The notes: generated from the sequence alone by a model not told the origin. A DNA stretch of 20,751 nucleotides from an uncultured Planctomycetaceae bacterium (GCA_903885855.1 CAISKG010000592.1:1-20751), one strand, 5' to 3'; positions 1 to 8,043 are shown, counted from the stretch's first letter. Program-made: numbers and translations.

Positions 1-1
1 C

Positions 2-1873
2 GGCGGCGGCAACGATCCCGGCAGGCTCGCGCTGGAATTGCTCGTCGACGGGGTGCCGGTCCGTTCCGCCACCGGCTCCAACGACCGCCCCGGGGGGAGC
101 GAGACGCTCCTGGGCGAATCGTGGGACGTGGCGGACCTGGCGGGGAAGACCGCCAGGCTGCGGATCGTCGACGCCGCGACCGGCGGGTGGGGCCACGTCA
201 ACGTCGATCACGTCGTGCAGACCGACGTTCGCCCCAGGGGGACGCTGCAGGACGTGCGCCGCGACATCGTGGCCGACCGCCGCTACCTGCAGATCCCGAT
301 CAGGAACGGCGCGGCGAAGCGCGTGGTGACGCTCCTGGTCGACGGCGAGCCGGTGGTCCGCAACGACGTGGAGCTCGCCGACGGCCGCGCCGACTGGTGG
401 GCCCCGATGGACGTCTCGGCCTGGAAGGGAAAGGCCCTCTCGGTCGTCGTCGACAAGCTCCCGGAGGATTCCACGGCGCTCGAGGCCATCCGGCAGTCCG
501 ACGCCTTCGTCGAGCCGGGCATCGGCGATCCGCTCTACGCCGAGCCGCTCCGCGGGCAGATCCACTTCTCGCCGCGCCGCGGCTGGAACAACGACCCCAA
601 CGGCCTGGTCTTCTTCGGCGGCGAATACCACCTCTTCTTCCAGCACAATCCCTACGGCTGGGGCTGGGGCAACATGCACTGGGGCCACGCCGTGAGCCGC
701 GATCTCGTCCATTGGGAGGAGCTCGGCGACGTCCTCCTCCCCGACGCCATGGGGCCGATGTTCAGCGGCAGCGCGGTCGTCGACTGGAACAACACCAGCG
801 GCCTCGGCCGCGACGGCACGCCGCCGCTGGTGCTGGCCTACACCGCGGCGGGGAACCCGACGGTGCAGTGCCTCGCCTCCTCGATCGACGGCCGGACGTT
901 CGAGAAGTTCGCCGGCAATCCCGTCCTCCCCCAGATCACCCCCGGCAACCGCGACCCGAAGATCGTCTGGCACGCCGCCACGGGGAAGTGGGTGATGGTG
1001 CTCTACGTCGAGGAGGCGGGGACGCACACGATCCACTTCTTCACCTCGCCCGACTTGAAGGCCTGGACCTTCACGGGCAAGGTCGACGGCTTCTTCGAGT
1101 GCCCCGACCTCTTCGAGCTCCCCCTCGACGGCGACGCTCGCCAAGGGAAGTGGGTGCTGCTCGGCGCCAGCAGCGAGTACCGGGTCGGCTCCTTCGACGG
1201 GAGGACCTTCACCCCCGAGACGGAGAAGCTCCCCGGCCACCGCGGCCGCGGCTTCTACGCCGCGCAGTCGTTCAGCGACATCCCCGCGGGCGACGGCCGG
1301 CGGATCCTCGTCGGCTGGTTCCAGACCGAGACGCGCGGCATGCCCTTCAACCAGTCGATGACCGTGCCGCTCGAGCTGGGGCTCGTCTCGACGCCCGAGG
1401 GGCCGCGGATGACGTTCCGGCCGGTCGCCGAACTGGCATCGCTCCGCGCGGCATCCCCGCGGATCGCCGCGGACGTGCTCGCTCCCGGCGATCCCAATCC
1501 CCTCGCCGGCGTCGCCGCCGAGCTCGTCGAGATCCGCGCCGACGTCGAGCCGGCCGACGGGGCGGACGTGTCCTTCCGGGTCCGTGGCATCGACGTGGTC
1601 TGGGAGTCGAAGACGGGGGAGATCGTCGTCGCGGGCCACCGGGCCCCGGCGCCGGCGCGGGGTCGCCGCCAGCGGATCGTGATCCTCGCCGACCGCACCG
1701 GGCTCGAGGTCTTCGCATCCGGCGGGCTGACGTACGTGCCCATGCCGGTGAATCTCCGTGCCGACGACCTCGCGACGGGCGTCGCGGCGATCGGCGGTCC
1801 GGTGCGCGTCCACGCCCTGGAGATCCACGCGCTCGCGAGGGCGTGGGAGCCGGGGCGGGAGGGGGACCCGTGA
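2..1873 (+). CDS. Glycoside hydrolase family 32 beta-fructosidase (levanase/inulinase/invertase-like), 5' end missing
   Basis: The protein should hydrolyse terminal beta-fructofuranosyl bonds in sucrose, levan or inulin-type sugars. The reading frame is open to the left edge, and residues before the first TTG (position 38) continue the same domain, so the true start lies outside the window. An N-terminal beta-rich region ends in GGWGHVNVD, a pattern I associate with planctomycete GH32 proteins. The catalytic five-bladed propeller follows. Its three GH32 motifs are present: WNNDPNG with the nucleophile Asp at 593-595, RDP with Asp at 953-955, and ECPD with the acid/base Glu at 1097-1099. A C-terminal beta-sandwich (from about 1480) ends the protein. 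The stop overlaps the start of the ABC ATPase gene by four bases, so the enzyme is probably co-translated with a sugar importer. The family call is firm. The exact substrate and whether it is exported cannot be told because the signal region is missing. Confidence 0.93.
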   Translation, partial: GGGNDPGRLALELLVDGVPVRSATGSNDRPGGSETLLGESWDVADLAGKTARLRIVDAATGGWGHVNVDHVVQTDVRPRGTLQDVRRDIVADRRYLQIPIRNGAAKRVVTLLVDGEPVVRNDVELADGRADWWAPMDVSAWKGKALSVVVDKLPEDSTALEAIRQSDAFVEPGIGDPLYAEPLRGQIHFSPRRGWNNDPNGLVFFGGEYHLFFQHNPYGWGWGNMHWGHAVSRDLVHWEELGDVLLPDAMGPMFSGSAVVDWNNTSGLGRDGTPPLVLAYTAAGNPTVQCLASSIDGRTFEKFAGNPVLPQITPGNRDPKIVWHAATGKWVMVLYVEEAGTHTIHFFTSPDLKAWTFTGKVDGFFECPDLFELPLDGDARQGKWVLLGASSEYRVGSFDGRTFTPETEKLPGHRGRGFYAAQSFSDIPAGDGRRILVGWFQTETRGMPFNQSMTVPLELGLVSTPEGPRMTFRPVAELASLRAASPRIAADVLAPGDPNPLAGVAAELVEIRADVEPADGADVSFRVRGIDVVWESKTGEIVVAGHRAPAPARGRRQRIVILADRTGLEVFASGGLTYVPMPVNLRADDLATGVAAIGGPVRVHALEIHALARAWEPGREGDP

Positions 1874-3366
1874 CGGCCCCCCTGCTCTCCATGGAGGGGA
1901 TCTCCAAGGCCTATCCGGGCGTGCAGGCGCTTTCGGGGGTGGAGCTGGCGCTGGCGCGTGGCGAGGTGCTCGCGCTGCTCGGCGAGAACGGCGCCGGCAA
2001 GAGCACGCTGATGAAGATCCTCGGCGGCGCGGTGCGCCCCGACGCGGGCACGATCCGCGTCGACGGGGTCGCGCGGGCGATCCGCTCGCCGCAGGAGGCG
2101 CTCCGCCTGGGGATCGCCGTCATCCATCAGGAGTTCAATCTCGTCCCCGCCCTCGGCGCCGCCGAAAACGTCTTCCTCGGCCAGGAGATCGCGCGCGGCC
2201 TGCCGGGCCTGGGGGTGGTCGACCGCCGCGCGCAGCGCGCCCGCGCCGGCGCCGTCCTCGCCCGCCTCGGCGCCGACTTCGACCCCGACACCGAATGCCG
2301 TCGCCTCTCCGTGGCGGGCCAGCAGCTGGTGGAGATCGCCAAGGCCCTCGTCTCGGGCGCGCGGATCCTCGTCATGGACGAGCCCAGCGCCGCCCTCTCC
2401 GCGCCCGAGGTGGCGGCGCTGCACGGCGTGATCCGCGAGCTCAAGCGCGACGGCACGGGGATCGTGTACGTCAGCCACCGCCTCGACGAGATCGCGGCCG
2501 TCTGCGACCGGGTGGCGGTGCTGCGCGACGGGCGCAACGCCGGCGGCGCCGCGGTGGCCGCCGTGGGGCGCGGCGACCTGATCCGGATGATGGTCGGCCG
2601 CGAACTGACCGAGGAGTTCCCGCGCCGCACCACGGCGCCGGGGGAGGCGCGGCTGGTGGTGGAGGGGCTATCGCGCGGCACCGCGGTGCGCGGGGTGTCG
2701 TTCGAGGCCCGGCGCGGCGAGGTGCTCGCGATCACGGGTCTCGTCGGCGCGGGGCGCACCGAGCTCCTCCGCCTCCTGTTTGGCGCCGACCGCCCCGACT
2801 CGGGCACGATCCGCCTCGACGGCCGGGAGATCCGGCCGCGCTCCCCGCGCCAGGCGATCGCCGCCGGGATCGGCCTCCTCCCCGAGGACCGCAAGCTCCA
2901 GGGGCTCGTGCTCGACCTGTCGCTGCGTGAGAATTTCGCCCTCCCGAACCTCGCACGCCTCTCGCGGGCCGGCGTCGTGCAGGGCGCGCTCGAGCGGCGC
3001 GAGTGCGGCGGCTTCGTGGAGCGGCTCCGGATCCGCACGCCGCGGCAGGAGGCGCTCGTGCGCGGCCTCTCGGGGGGCAACCAGCAGAAGGTGGTGCTCG
3101 CCAAGTGGCTCGCCCGCGACTGCGAGGTGCTCCTCTTCGACGAGCCGACGCGCGGCGTCGACGTGGGGGCGAAGGTGGAGATCTACCGCCTCATCAACGA
3201 CCTGGCCGCCGCCGGGAAGGTGGTGGTGATGGTCAGCTCCGATCTCCCCGAGGTGCTCGGCATGGCCGACCGGATCGTCGTCATGCGCGGGGGCCGTGTC
3301 ACGGGGCGGATCGACGACATGGCCCGGGCGACGCAGGAGTCGGTGATGGAGGCGGCGGTGTCATGA
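1870..3366 (+). CDS. Sugar ABC transporter ATP-binding protein, RbsA/XylG type (two ATPase domains)
   Basis: This 498-residue protein is the energy-coupling subunit of a CUT2-family sugar importer and acts on the inner face of the cytoplasmic membrane. The first ATPase domain has a canonical Walker A, GENGAGKST (38-46), a signature LSVAGQQ (about 146) and Walker B ILVMDEP (about 166-172). The second domain has the degenerate P-loop GLVGAGRTE (290-298), typical of this family, then LSGGNQQK (about 400) and LLFDEPTRGVD. The GTG start at 1870 is chosen because the N-terminus MTAPLLSMEGISKAYPG then matches the family start; the reading frame is open far upstream but only as a shadow of the GH32 gene. 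It overlaps the GH32 stop (GTGA) and its own stop overlaps the permease start (ATGA), implying translational coupling. Ribose, xylose or fructose-type sugars are all possible; the GH32 neighbour favours fructose or a fructoside. Confidence 0.93.
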   Translation: MTAPLLSMEGISKAYPGVQALSGVELALARGEVLALLGENGAGKSTLMKILGGAVRPDAGTIRVDGVARAIRSPQEALRLGIAVIHQEFNLVPALGAAENVFLGQEIARGLPGLGVVDRRAQRARAGAVLARLGADFDPDTECRRLSVAGQQLVEIAKALVSGARILVMDEPSAALSAPEVAALHGVIRELKRDGTGIVYVSHRLDEIAAVCDRVAVLRDGRNAGGAAVAAVGRGDLIRMMVGRELTEEFPRRTTAPGEARLVVEGLSRGTAVRGVSFEARRGEVLAITGLVGAGRTELLRLLFGADRPDSGTIRLDGREIRPRSPRQAIAAGIGLLPEDRKLQGLVLDLSLRENFALPNLARLSRAGVVQGALERRECGGFVERLRIRTPRQEALVRGLSGGNQQKVVLAKWLARDCEVLLFDEPTRGVDVGAKVEIYRLINDLAAAGKVVVMVSSDLPEVLGMADRIVVMRGGRVTGRIDDMARATQESVMEAAVS

Positions 3367-4724
3367 CGGCGCCCTCCCCACCGCCGGTGCCGTCGCGGGG
3401 CGGCCGGGCCCGTGGGCTCGCCCGCCGGCTCGCCGACCTGGGCATGGCCTGGGTGCTCGCGGGCCTGTGCGTGCTCTTCAGCCTCCTCACCTTCGCCGAG
3501 CAGCAGCCCGACGGCGCCGCGGCGGGCGCGGCGTTGGCGGCCGACGTCCTCGCCGCCTGCCCAGCGGGGGCGCGGGTGCTGGTGGCGGTGCGCGACCGGC
3601 CCGAGGAGGGGGCGCTGGCGGAGACGCTCGTGGAGCGGCTCCGCGGCGGCGGCGCCGAGGTGGTGGCGGTGGTGACGGGGGAGCCGCGCGACGCGCGCGC
3701 GGCCCTCGAGCGCCTCGCCGCCCTGGCCCCCCCCGGGCTCGACGCCGTCGCCGGCAGCGCCGCGAGCACCGGCTGGGGCGTGTTCGCGGATCTCGCCGCG
3801 GATTTTCCCGCGCTCGGCGACCCGGTCGTCCTCCGCCCGCGCGCCTACCGCTGGCCCAACTTCCTCAAGCCCGAGAACCTCCTCAACATCGCCAACCAGA
3901 TCGCGGTGATCGCGATCCTCGCGGTGGGGATGACGGTGGTGATCGTCACCGGCGGCATCGACCTCTCGGTGGGGAGCCTGATCGCGCTGGCCAGCGTGGT
4001 GACGGCGCTGGTGGTGCGCGACGTGTTCGGCGGCGTGGCCGCGGGCACCGGTGGGATGGTGGCGGCCGGGATCGCGGGGGTGGCGGTGGGGGCCCTGGCC
4101 GGCGCCGTCTCCGGCGGCGTGATCGTGGCCTTCGGCATTCCCCCCTTCATCGCGACGCTGGCGATGATGCTCGTGGCGGGGGGGGCGGCGTCGATGCTCG
4201 CCCGGGGGGAGAGCGTCTACCAGCTGCCCGATTCCTTCGTCTGGCTCGGCCGCGGCGCCGATCTGGGCATCCCCAACGCCGTGGCCCTCACGCTCCTGCT
4301 CTACGCACTGGCCCACTTCGCCATGACGCGCATGACCTTCGGCCGCCACGTGCTGGCCGTGGGGGGCAACCGCGAGGCGGCCCGGCTCTCGGGCGTGCCG
4401 GTGGCGGCGACGACGCTGGCGGCCTACGTCCTCTCGGGGGCGCTGGCGGCGCTCGGTGGCGTGGTGATGGCGTCGCAGCTCAAGAGCGGCTCGCCGAACT
4501 TCGGGCAGATGTACGAGCTGTACGTGATCGCGGCGGTGGTGGTGGGGGGCACGAGCCTCTCCGGCGGAGAGGGGAGCATGCTCGGCACGCTCGTGGGGGC
4601 GCTGGTGATCGCCGTCATCCAGAACGGCATGAACCTCCTCGGGATCGAGAGCTACACGCAGCGCGTGGTCCTGGGCGCCGTGATCCTCGGCGCCGTGCTC
4701 CTCGACCGCCTGCGGCGGCGTTGA
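3363..4724 (+). CDS. Sugar ABC transporter permease, RbsC type, with a large extra domain after the first membrane helix
   Basis: This 453-residue protein should form the membrane channel for the RbsA-like ATPase encoded just before it. Usual RbsC proteins are about 320 residues. A first membrane helix lies at about 27-45. Residues about 48-165 form an insert, and the standard permease core begins at WPNFLKPENLLNIANQ (from 164). The core holds GGIDLSVGS (197-205), which is diagnostic of the CUT2 permease family, and the C-terminal part VVVGGTSLSGGEGS. The ATG at 3363 overlaps the ATPase stop. The insert reads as alternating strands and helices: strand 71-77, helix 81-95, strand 99-105, helix 109-121, strand 126-131. 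This is similar in order to the N-terminal lobe of a type 1 periplasmic sugar-binding protein (inference). If TM1 runs in-to-out, the insert faces the periplasm. No separate binding protein gene is visible in this operon. Confidence 0.9.
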   Translation: MTAPSPPPVPSRGGRARGLARRLADLGMAWVLAGLCVLFSLLTFAEQQPDGAAAGAALAADVLAACPAGARVLVAVRDRPEEGALAETLVERLRGGGAEVVAVVTGEPRDARAALERLAALAPPGLDAVAGSAASTGWGVFADLAADFPALGDPVVLRPRAYRWPNFLKPENLLNIANQIAVIAILAVGMTVVIVTGGIDLSVGSLIALASVVTALVVRDVFGGVAAGTGGMVAAGIAGVAVGALAGAVSGGVIVAFGIPPFIATLAMMLVAGGAASMLARGESVYQLPDSFVWLGRGADLGIPNAVALTLLLYALAHFAMTRMTFGRHVLAVGGNREAARLSGVPVAATTLAAYVLSGALAALGGVVMASQLKSGSPNFGQMYELYVIAAVVVGGTSLSGGEGSMLGTLVGALVIAVIQNGMNLLGIESYTQRVVLGAVILGAVLLDRLRRR

Positions 4725-4831
4725 CGGTGCCGGGCGCCGGTGGGCTCACGCGCGCGGGCGGTCGGCCCCGATCGGTCGGCCGAGGTGGCTCGATCGTCCG
4801 TCATGCGGCGGTGTCCCGGAGACGACTGCGG

Positions 4832-4851
4832 CGCTCGGCCGGGGCCGAGCG
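4832..4851 (+). terminator. Perfect 9-bp inverted repeat after the sugar transporter operon (possible terminator stem)
   Basis: CGCTCGGCC and GGCCGAGCG are separated by two bases, about 108 bases after the permease stop. As RNA they could form a stem of seven pairs with a six-base loop. No T-run follows, so a factor-independent terminator is not proven. A second, shorter repeat (CGATCG at 4769-4774 and 4791-4796) lies nearer the permease gene. Confidence 0.35.
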
Positions 4852-4936
4852 ACGGGGCTGGCGGACGTCCTGACGGGAGCCTACCGTGGACCGTGGCTCG
4901 CGGACGGCCCGTGCATCCATCGGCTCGGAGACGAAC

Positions 4937-5542
4937 ATGCCCCTCTCGTCGACGGTGCGCAGGCTGGTCGTGGCGGCCCTCGGCGGCGGGGTGCTGATGT
5001 TCCTCTGCGGCGCCGTGGCCCACGTGGGGCTCGGCCTCGAGAGCCGGGCGATGCGCGCGCTGCCGGGCGAGGGGCCGTTCCGCGACACGCTCCGCGCGAT
5101 GCCGCTCACGCCGGGGATGTACCAGTACCCCTCGATGGCCGACTGGGAGGGGGGGGACGGCGATGCGGGCGCGCGTGATCTGGCGCTGGCCGCCGAATGG
5201 AAGAAGGGCCCCTCGGGAATCCTGCTCGTGGCACCGACCGGCGAGGAGCCGATGGGGGCGTATCAGCTGGGGGGGGAACTGGCGAGCAACTGTCTCGCGG
5301 CGGCGCTGGCGGCGCTGGCGCTGGTCCTGCAGGGGCCGGCGGGCTTCGCCAGGCGCTGGGTGGGCTTGATGCTGCTGGCGCCGGTGGCGTGGCTGTCGCT
5401 CACGCTCTCGCACCACCTCTGGTATCGCTTCCCCTTGTCCTTCACCGTCGACGGTCTCGTCGTGGCGCTCGTCGAGTGGGCCGTGGCCGGCGCGTTCATG
5501 GCCTGGATGCTCACCGGGCAGCGGCCGGCCGCGTCCGCGTGA
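4937..5542 (+). CDS. Small four-helix membrane protein of unknown function
   Basis: The predicted product has 201 residues and I do not recognise a named family. A hydrophobic helix at about 8-30 (RRLVVAALGGGVLMFLCGAV) is followed by a loop of about 70 residues containing MPLTPGMYQYPSM. Three more helices lie at about 105-125, 138-162 and 172-192. The layout (short N-terminal helix, a loop with a proline/tyrosine motif, then a three-helix bundle) resembles conserved hypothetical membrane proteins I have seen in various bacteria, but I cannot name them. The ATG at 4937 is preferred because GGAG lies six bases upstream and the helix then starts close to the N-terminus; a GTG at 4886 is a possible alternative with its own GGGAG. 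It stands alone, about 210 bases after the permease and before a glycosyltransferase with its own promoter. Confidence 0.72.
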   Translation: MPLSSTVRRLVVAALGGGVLMFLCGAVAHVGLGLESRAMRALPGEGPFRDTLRAMPLTPGMYQYPSMADWEGGDGDAGARDLALAAEWKKGPSGILLVAPTGEEPMGAYQLGGELASNCLAAALAALALVLQGPAGFARRWVGLMLLAPVAWLSLTLSHHLWYRFPLSFTVDGLVVALVEWAVAGAFMAWMLTGQRPAASA

Positions 5543-5621
5543 GGCGCGCCGCCGTCGCCGCTCCCCCCCGCTGACGAGGGCGCTTGGCCGCCCCACGCCG
5601 CCGACGCCGCCCGCCCCGCGA

Positions 5622-5650
5622 TTGGCGGTGCGGCGGCGGTGCGGGATACT
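5622..5650 (+). promoter_or_regulatory. Candidate sigma-70 promoter for the glycosyltransferase gene
   Basis: TTGGCG (5622-5627) and GATACT (5645-5650) are separated by 17 bases, which is the ideal spacing. Transcription would start near 5657, giving a leader of about 50 bases. The elements match the consensus at four of six positions each. The promoter lies between two same-strand genes that are otherwise 167 bases apart. Confidence 0.42.
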
Positions 5651-5709
5651 GGTCGCCACCGGAGGGCGCCGCCCGCCGCGCAGCGGTCCGCGGTGCGAAC
5701 CGGTCATTC

Positions 5710-6933
5710 ATGGCACCCCTCCGCCTCCTCCTCGACGTCAGTCCCATCGGCGCGGCGCCGGAGTCGCGCACCGGCCTGGCGCGCGTGGCGCTGGCGCTGG
5801 CCCGGGCGCTCGCCGCCCGCGACGACGTCGATCTCCGCTCGTGCGCGTGGGGCTCGATCGCCGCCACCGCCGACTTCGCCTCCGTGCGCCGGGAATTCCC
5901 GGAATTGCAGGGCCTCCTCCCCACCCCGGGATTCCTCGAGCGCGCCTGCCTGCGGCTCACCGGCGCCGGCAGGCCCCGCCTGCCGGGGGCGCTGTCCCGC
6001 ATCGTGGGGCAGGTCGCCAACCGGGTCCGCAACCCCCTGGCCGGCGTCGACCTCGGCGCCTTCGACGTCGTCCACTCCACCTACGCCCGCTTTCCGCGCG
6101 TGGTGCGGCGCTGCGGCCTGCCCACCGTCATCACGCTCCACGACCTGATGCCGCTGCGGATGCCGGCGGCGTGGTTTCCCGCCGGGCAGGTGGGGATCAC
6201 GCGCCGGATCGTGGCCGGGGCCCGGCAGGCGGATCGGGTGGTGTGCGTCTCGGAGAGCACCCGCCGCGATTTCCTCGACCACACCGGCTATCCCGCGGAG
6301 CGGGCCGTCGTCATCCCCAACGGCATCGACCACGGCATCTTCCACCCGGAGCCCGACCGCGGATTCGTCGACGGCGTGCTGCGCACGCACGGCCTGGCAG
6401 GCGCGCCGTTCGTCCTCACGCTCAGTTCGCTCGCCCCCCACAAGAACCTGCGCATGCTCCTCGACGCCTGGCGGCGCCGGCCGGCGGGGCGGCCGGGGAG
6501 CCTGGTGATCGCCGGCGGGCGGACGGCCGACGTGGCGTCGCTGGCCCGCGGGCTCGGCGTCGGCGACGACGTGCGCGGCGTCGTCGTCACCGGGCACGTC
6601 AGCGACGCGGAGTTCCGGGCGCTGGCCACCGCCTGCCAGGCGTTCCTCTTCCCCTCGCTCTACGAGGGCTTCGGGCTCCCCGCGCTCGAGGCGATGGCCT
6701 GCGGGGCGCCGGTCATCGCCGCCGACCGCACCTCGCTGCCGGAGGTCGTCGGCGCCGCCGGCACCCTCCTCGATCCCGCCGACGAGGCCGCCTGGGCGGA
6801 GCAGGTCGGGATGGCCCTCGCCGCGCCCCCGCGCGAGCGGCCGCACGGGCCGTCGCTCGAGCGGGCGGCGGGGTTCTCGTGGGAGCGGGCCGCGGCCGCG
6901 CATGCGGCGCTCTACCGCCGCCTGACGGGGTGA
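5710..6933 (+). CDS. Family 4 glycosyltransferase (GT-B fold)
   Basis: The 407-residue protein should transfer a sugar from a nucleotide-sugar donor to a glycan or lipid acceptor, in the cytoplasm or at the membrane surface. The N-terminal Rossmann domain begins with LLLDVSPIG and an RTGLARV segment. The linker holds VVIPNGIDHGIF, and the C-terminal donor-binding domain begins at about 233 with FVLTLSSLAPHKNL. The donor motif YEGFGLPALEAMACG supplies the two family glutamates (E319 and E327, EX7E) expected in retaining GT4 enzymes. The ATG at 5710 is chosen because the conserved domain starts right after it; the open frame upstream encodes only low-complexity arginine-rich sequence. There is no polysaccharide cluster around it, so the acceptor is unknown. 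It converges on the BMP gene. Confidence 0.87.
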   Translation: MAPLRLLLDVSPIGAAPESRTGLARVALALARALAARDDVDLRSCAWGSIAATADFASVRREFPELQGLLPTPGFLERACLRLTGAGRPRLPGALSRIVGQVANRVRNPLAGVDLGAFDVVHSTYARFPRVVRRCGLPTVITLHDLMPLRMPAAWFPAGQVGITRRIVAGARQADRVVCVSESTRRDFLDHTGYPAERAVVIPNGIDHGIFHPEPDRGFVDGVLRTHGLAGAPFVLTLSSLAPHKNLRMLLDAWRRRPAGRPGSLVIAGGRTADVASLARGLGVGDDVRGVVVTGHVSDAEFRALATACQAFLFPSLYEGFGLPALEAMACGAPVIAADRTSLPEVVGAAGTLLDPADEAAWAEQVGMALAAPPRERPHGPSLERAAGFSWERAAAAHAALYRRLTG

Positions 6934-6959
6934 GCGGCGGGCCTCGCCGCCGCCGTCAG
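6922..6959. terminator. Nested inverted repeat between convergent genes (candidate bidirectional terminator)
   Basis: CTGACGG (6922-6928) pairs with CCGTCAG (6953-6959). Inside it, GCGGCG (6934-6939) pairs with CGCCGC (6945-6950) around a five-base loop. The structure covers the stops of both the glycosyltransferase and the BMP gene, where only 22 bases separate the coding regions. No T-run flanks it. Confidence 0.42.
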
Positions 6960-7957
6960 TCGCCGCGCGGCACCGACGTGTCGGGCCGGAGCGTCATCAG
7001 GCCCGCCTTGAGGGCCCGGTCCTTCTCGCGCACCAGATCCAGCACCTCCGGCGGGAGCTTCGCCTCCCAGCCGTGGAAGGGGGCCAGCCCCGCCCCGCCC
7101 CGGGCGAGGGTGGAGAAGTCCTGGAGATCCTCGGCCGAGATGAAGCCGGCGCCCGCCTGCTTGACGATGTAGTCGGCCAGCGGCGTCATGTTCCACACCG
7201 GGCCGGTGATCACGCACTCCGGGGCCTCCTCGAACTGGTCGACGAGGTTCCCGAACGCCACCACCCCCTTCTCGCGCGCCGCCGCGATCGCCCCCTCGCG
7301 CTCGGCGTAGATCACGTCGGCGCCGGCGGCGATCTGCGCCTCGGCGGCGGCCTTCGCCTTGGGCGGATCGAACCAGGAGTCGATGAAGGTCACCTTCACC
7401 TTCACCCCCGGGCCGGCGTCATGGGCGCCGGCGATGAAGGCGTTGATCGTGCGGTTGACGTGGGGCTCGGTCTTGCCGCACACCACGCCCACCACGCCCG
7501 ACTTCGTCAGGCTGCCGGCGAGGATCCCGCACAGGTAGGCCGGCTCCGCCAGGTCGCTGTCGAAAATGGAGAGATTCGGCTGCTGGGGCGTGGTCGCCGT
7601 GCCGATCACGAACTTCACCCCGGGGTTGGCGGCGGCCAGGGCGCGGATCTCGGCGTCGCCGTCGGCCGCGTCGGCGACGATCATGTCGGGCCGCGCCGCC
7701 AGGCCGGCGCGGATCGCCGCGGCCATGGCGGGCATCCCGGCGAGGTTGTCCTTCCAGGCGTAGCTGATCTTCCCCGCCTCCTCCTCGATCTGCAGGGCAC
7801 GGTGGATGACCATGTTCCAGGGCTCCTCCAGCGGCGTGGCGTAGAAGGCCATCACCACCGGCACCTTCGGCTCGGCGGCCACGGCGGCGGCGCCGACGAG
7901 GGGCAGGAGGAGCAGGAGGGGGGCGACGCGGCGGCGTGCGGAACGCGGGGCGGGCAT
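6956..7957 (-). CDS. BMP-family (PnrA/TmpC-like) ABC transporter substrate-binding protein
   Basis: This 333-residue periplasmic protein belongs to the basic membrane protein family (Bmp), whose studied members bind purine nucleosides and deliver them to RbsA/RbsC-like transporters. A signal peptide (MPAPRSARRR then a leucine-rich stretch ending AVAA, about residue 28) starts it. There is no lipobox cysteine, so it is probably soluble in the periplasm. The body shows the two-lobe pattern: VVMAFYATPLEEPWN near the start, MIVADAADGDAEIRALAAAN, LCGILAGSLTKSGVVG, and AEREGAIAAAREKGV. The start at 7957 is favoured by AGGAG nine bases upstream and the signal peptide; the frame is open to 8068 but that part is not protein-like. 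It points away from the ABC genes at 1870-4724 and is not in their operon. Whether it serves them is open. Confidence 0.86.
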   Translation of the reverse strand: MPAPRSARRRVAPLLLLLPLVGAAAVAAEPKVPVVMAFYATPLEEPWNMVIHRALQIEEEAGKISYAWKDNLAGMPAMAAAIRAGLAARPDMIVADAADGDAEIRALAAANPGVKFVIGTATTPQQPNLSIFDSDLAEPAYLCGILAGSLTKSGVVGVVCGKTEPHVNRTINAFIAGAHDAGPGVKVKVTFIDSWFDPPKAKAAAEAQIAAGADVIYAEREGAIAAAREKGVVAFGNLVDQFEEAPECVITGPVWNMTPLADYIVKQAGAGFISAEDLQDFSTLARGGAGLAPFHGWEAKLPPEVLDLVREKDRALKAGLMTLRPDTSVPRGD

Positions 7958-8013
7958 GCGGGTCGTCTCCTGGATGCGTCGGGGTCGAGCCGGAGGGTAC
8001 CACGGGGAAAGCG

Positions 8014-8043
8014 CCCGCCGAGAGGCCGTTTTCCAGCGGCGGG
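8014..8043 (-). terminator. Inverted repeat between the deacetylase and BMP genes
   Basis: CCCGCCG (8014-8020) and CGGCGGG (8037-8043) form a 7-bp repeat with a 16-base loop. It lies 36-65 bases beyond the deacetylase stop on the minus strand, and about 57 bases before the BMP start. It could separate the two minus-strand genes. The loop is long and no T-run is present. Confidence 0.28.

Noticed and set aside
38..40. TTG as the start of the GH32 gene
   Set aside because: The frame is open to the window edge and residues before it continue the domain, so the gene simply starts outside.
121..1869. Long N-terminal extension of the ABC ATPase frame
   Set aside because: It is arginine/proline-rich shadow sequence of the GH32 gene; the real start is the GTG at 1870.
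3183..4349. 388-residue minus-strand frame opposite the permease
   Set aside because: It is histidine/glycine/arginine-rich shadow sequence with no domain, as expected in GC-rich coding DNA.
5543..5621. GGCGCGCC and other short GC palindromes between genes
   Set aside because: These are expected often in DNA of this composition and show no wider structure.
4652..5707. 351-residue minus-strand frame opposite the four-helix membrane protein
   Set aside because: Low-complexity arginine-rich translation with no motif; the plus-strand gene has helices and an RBS.
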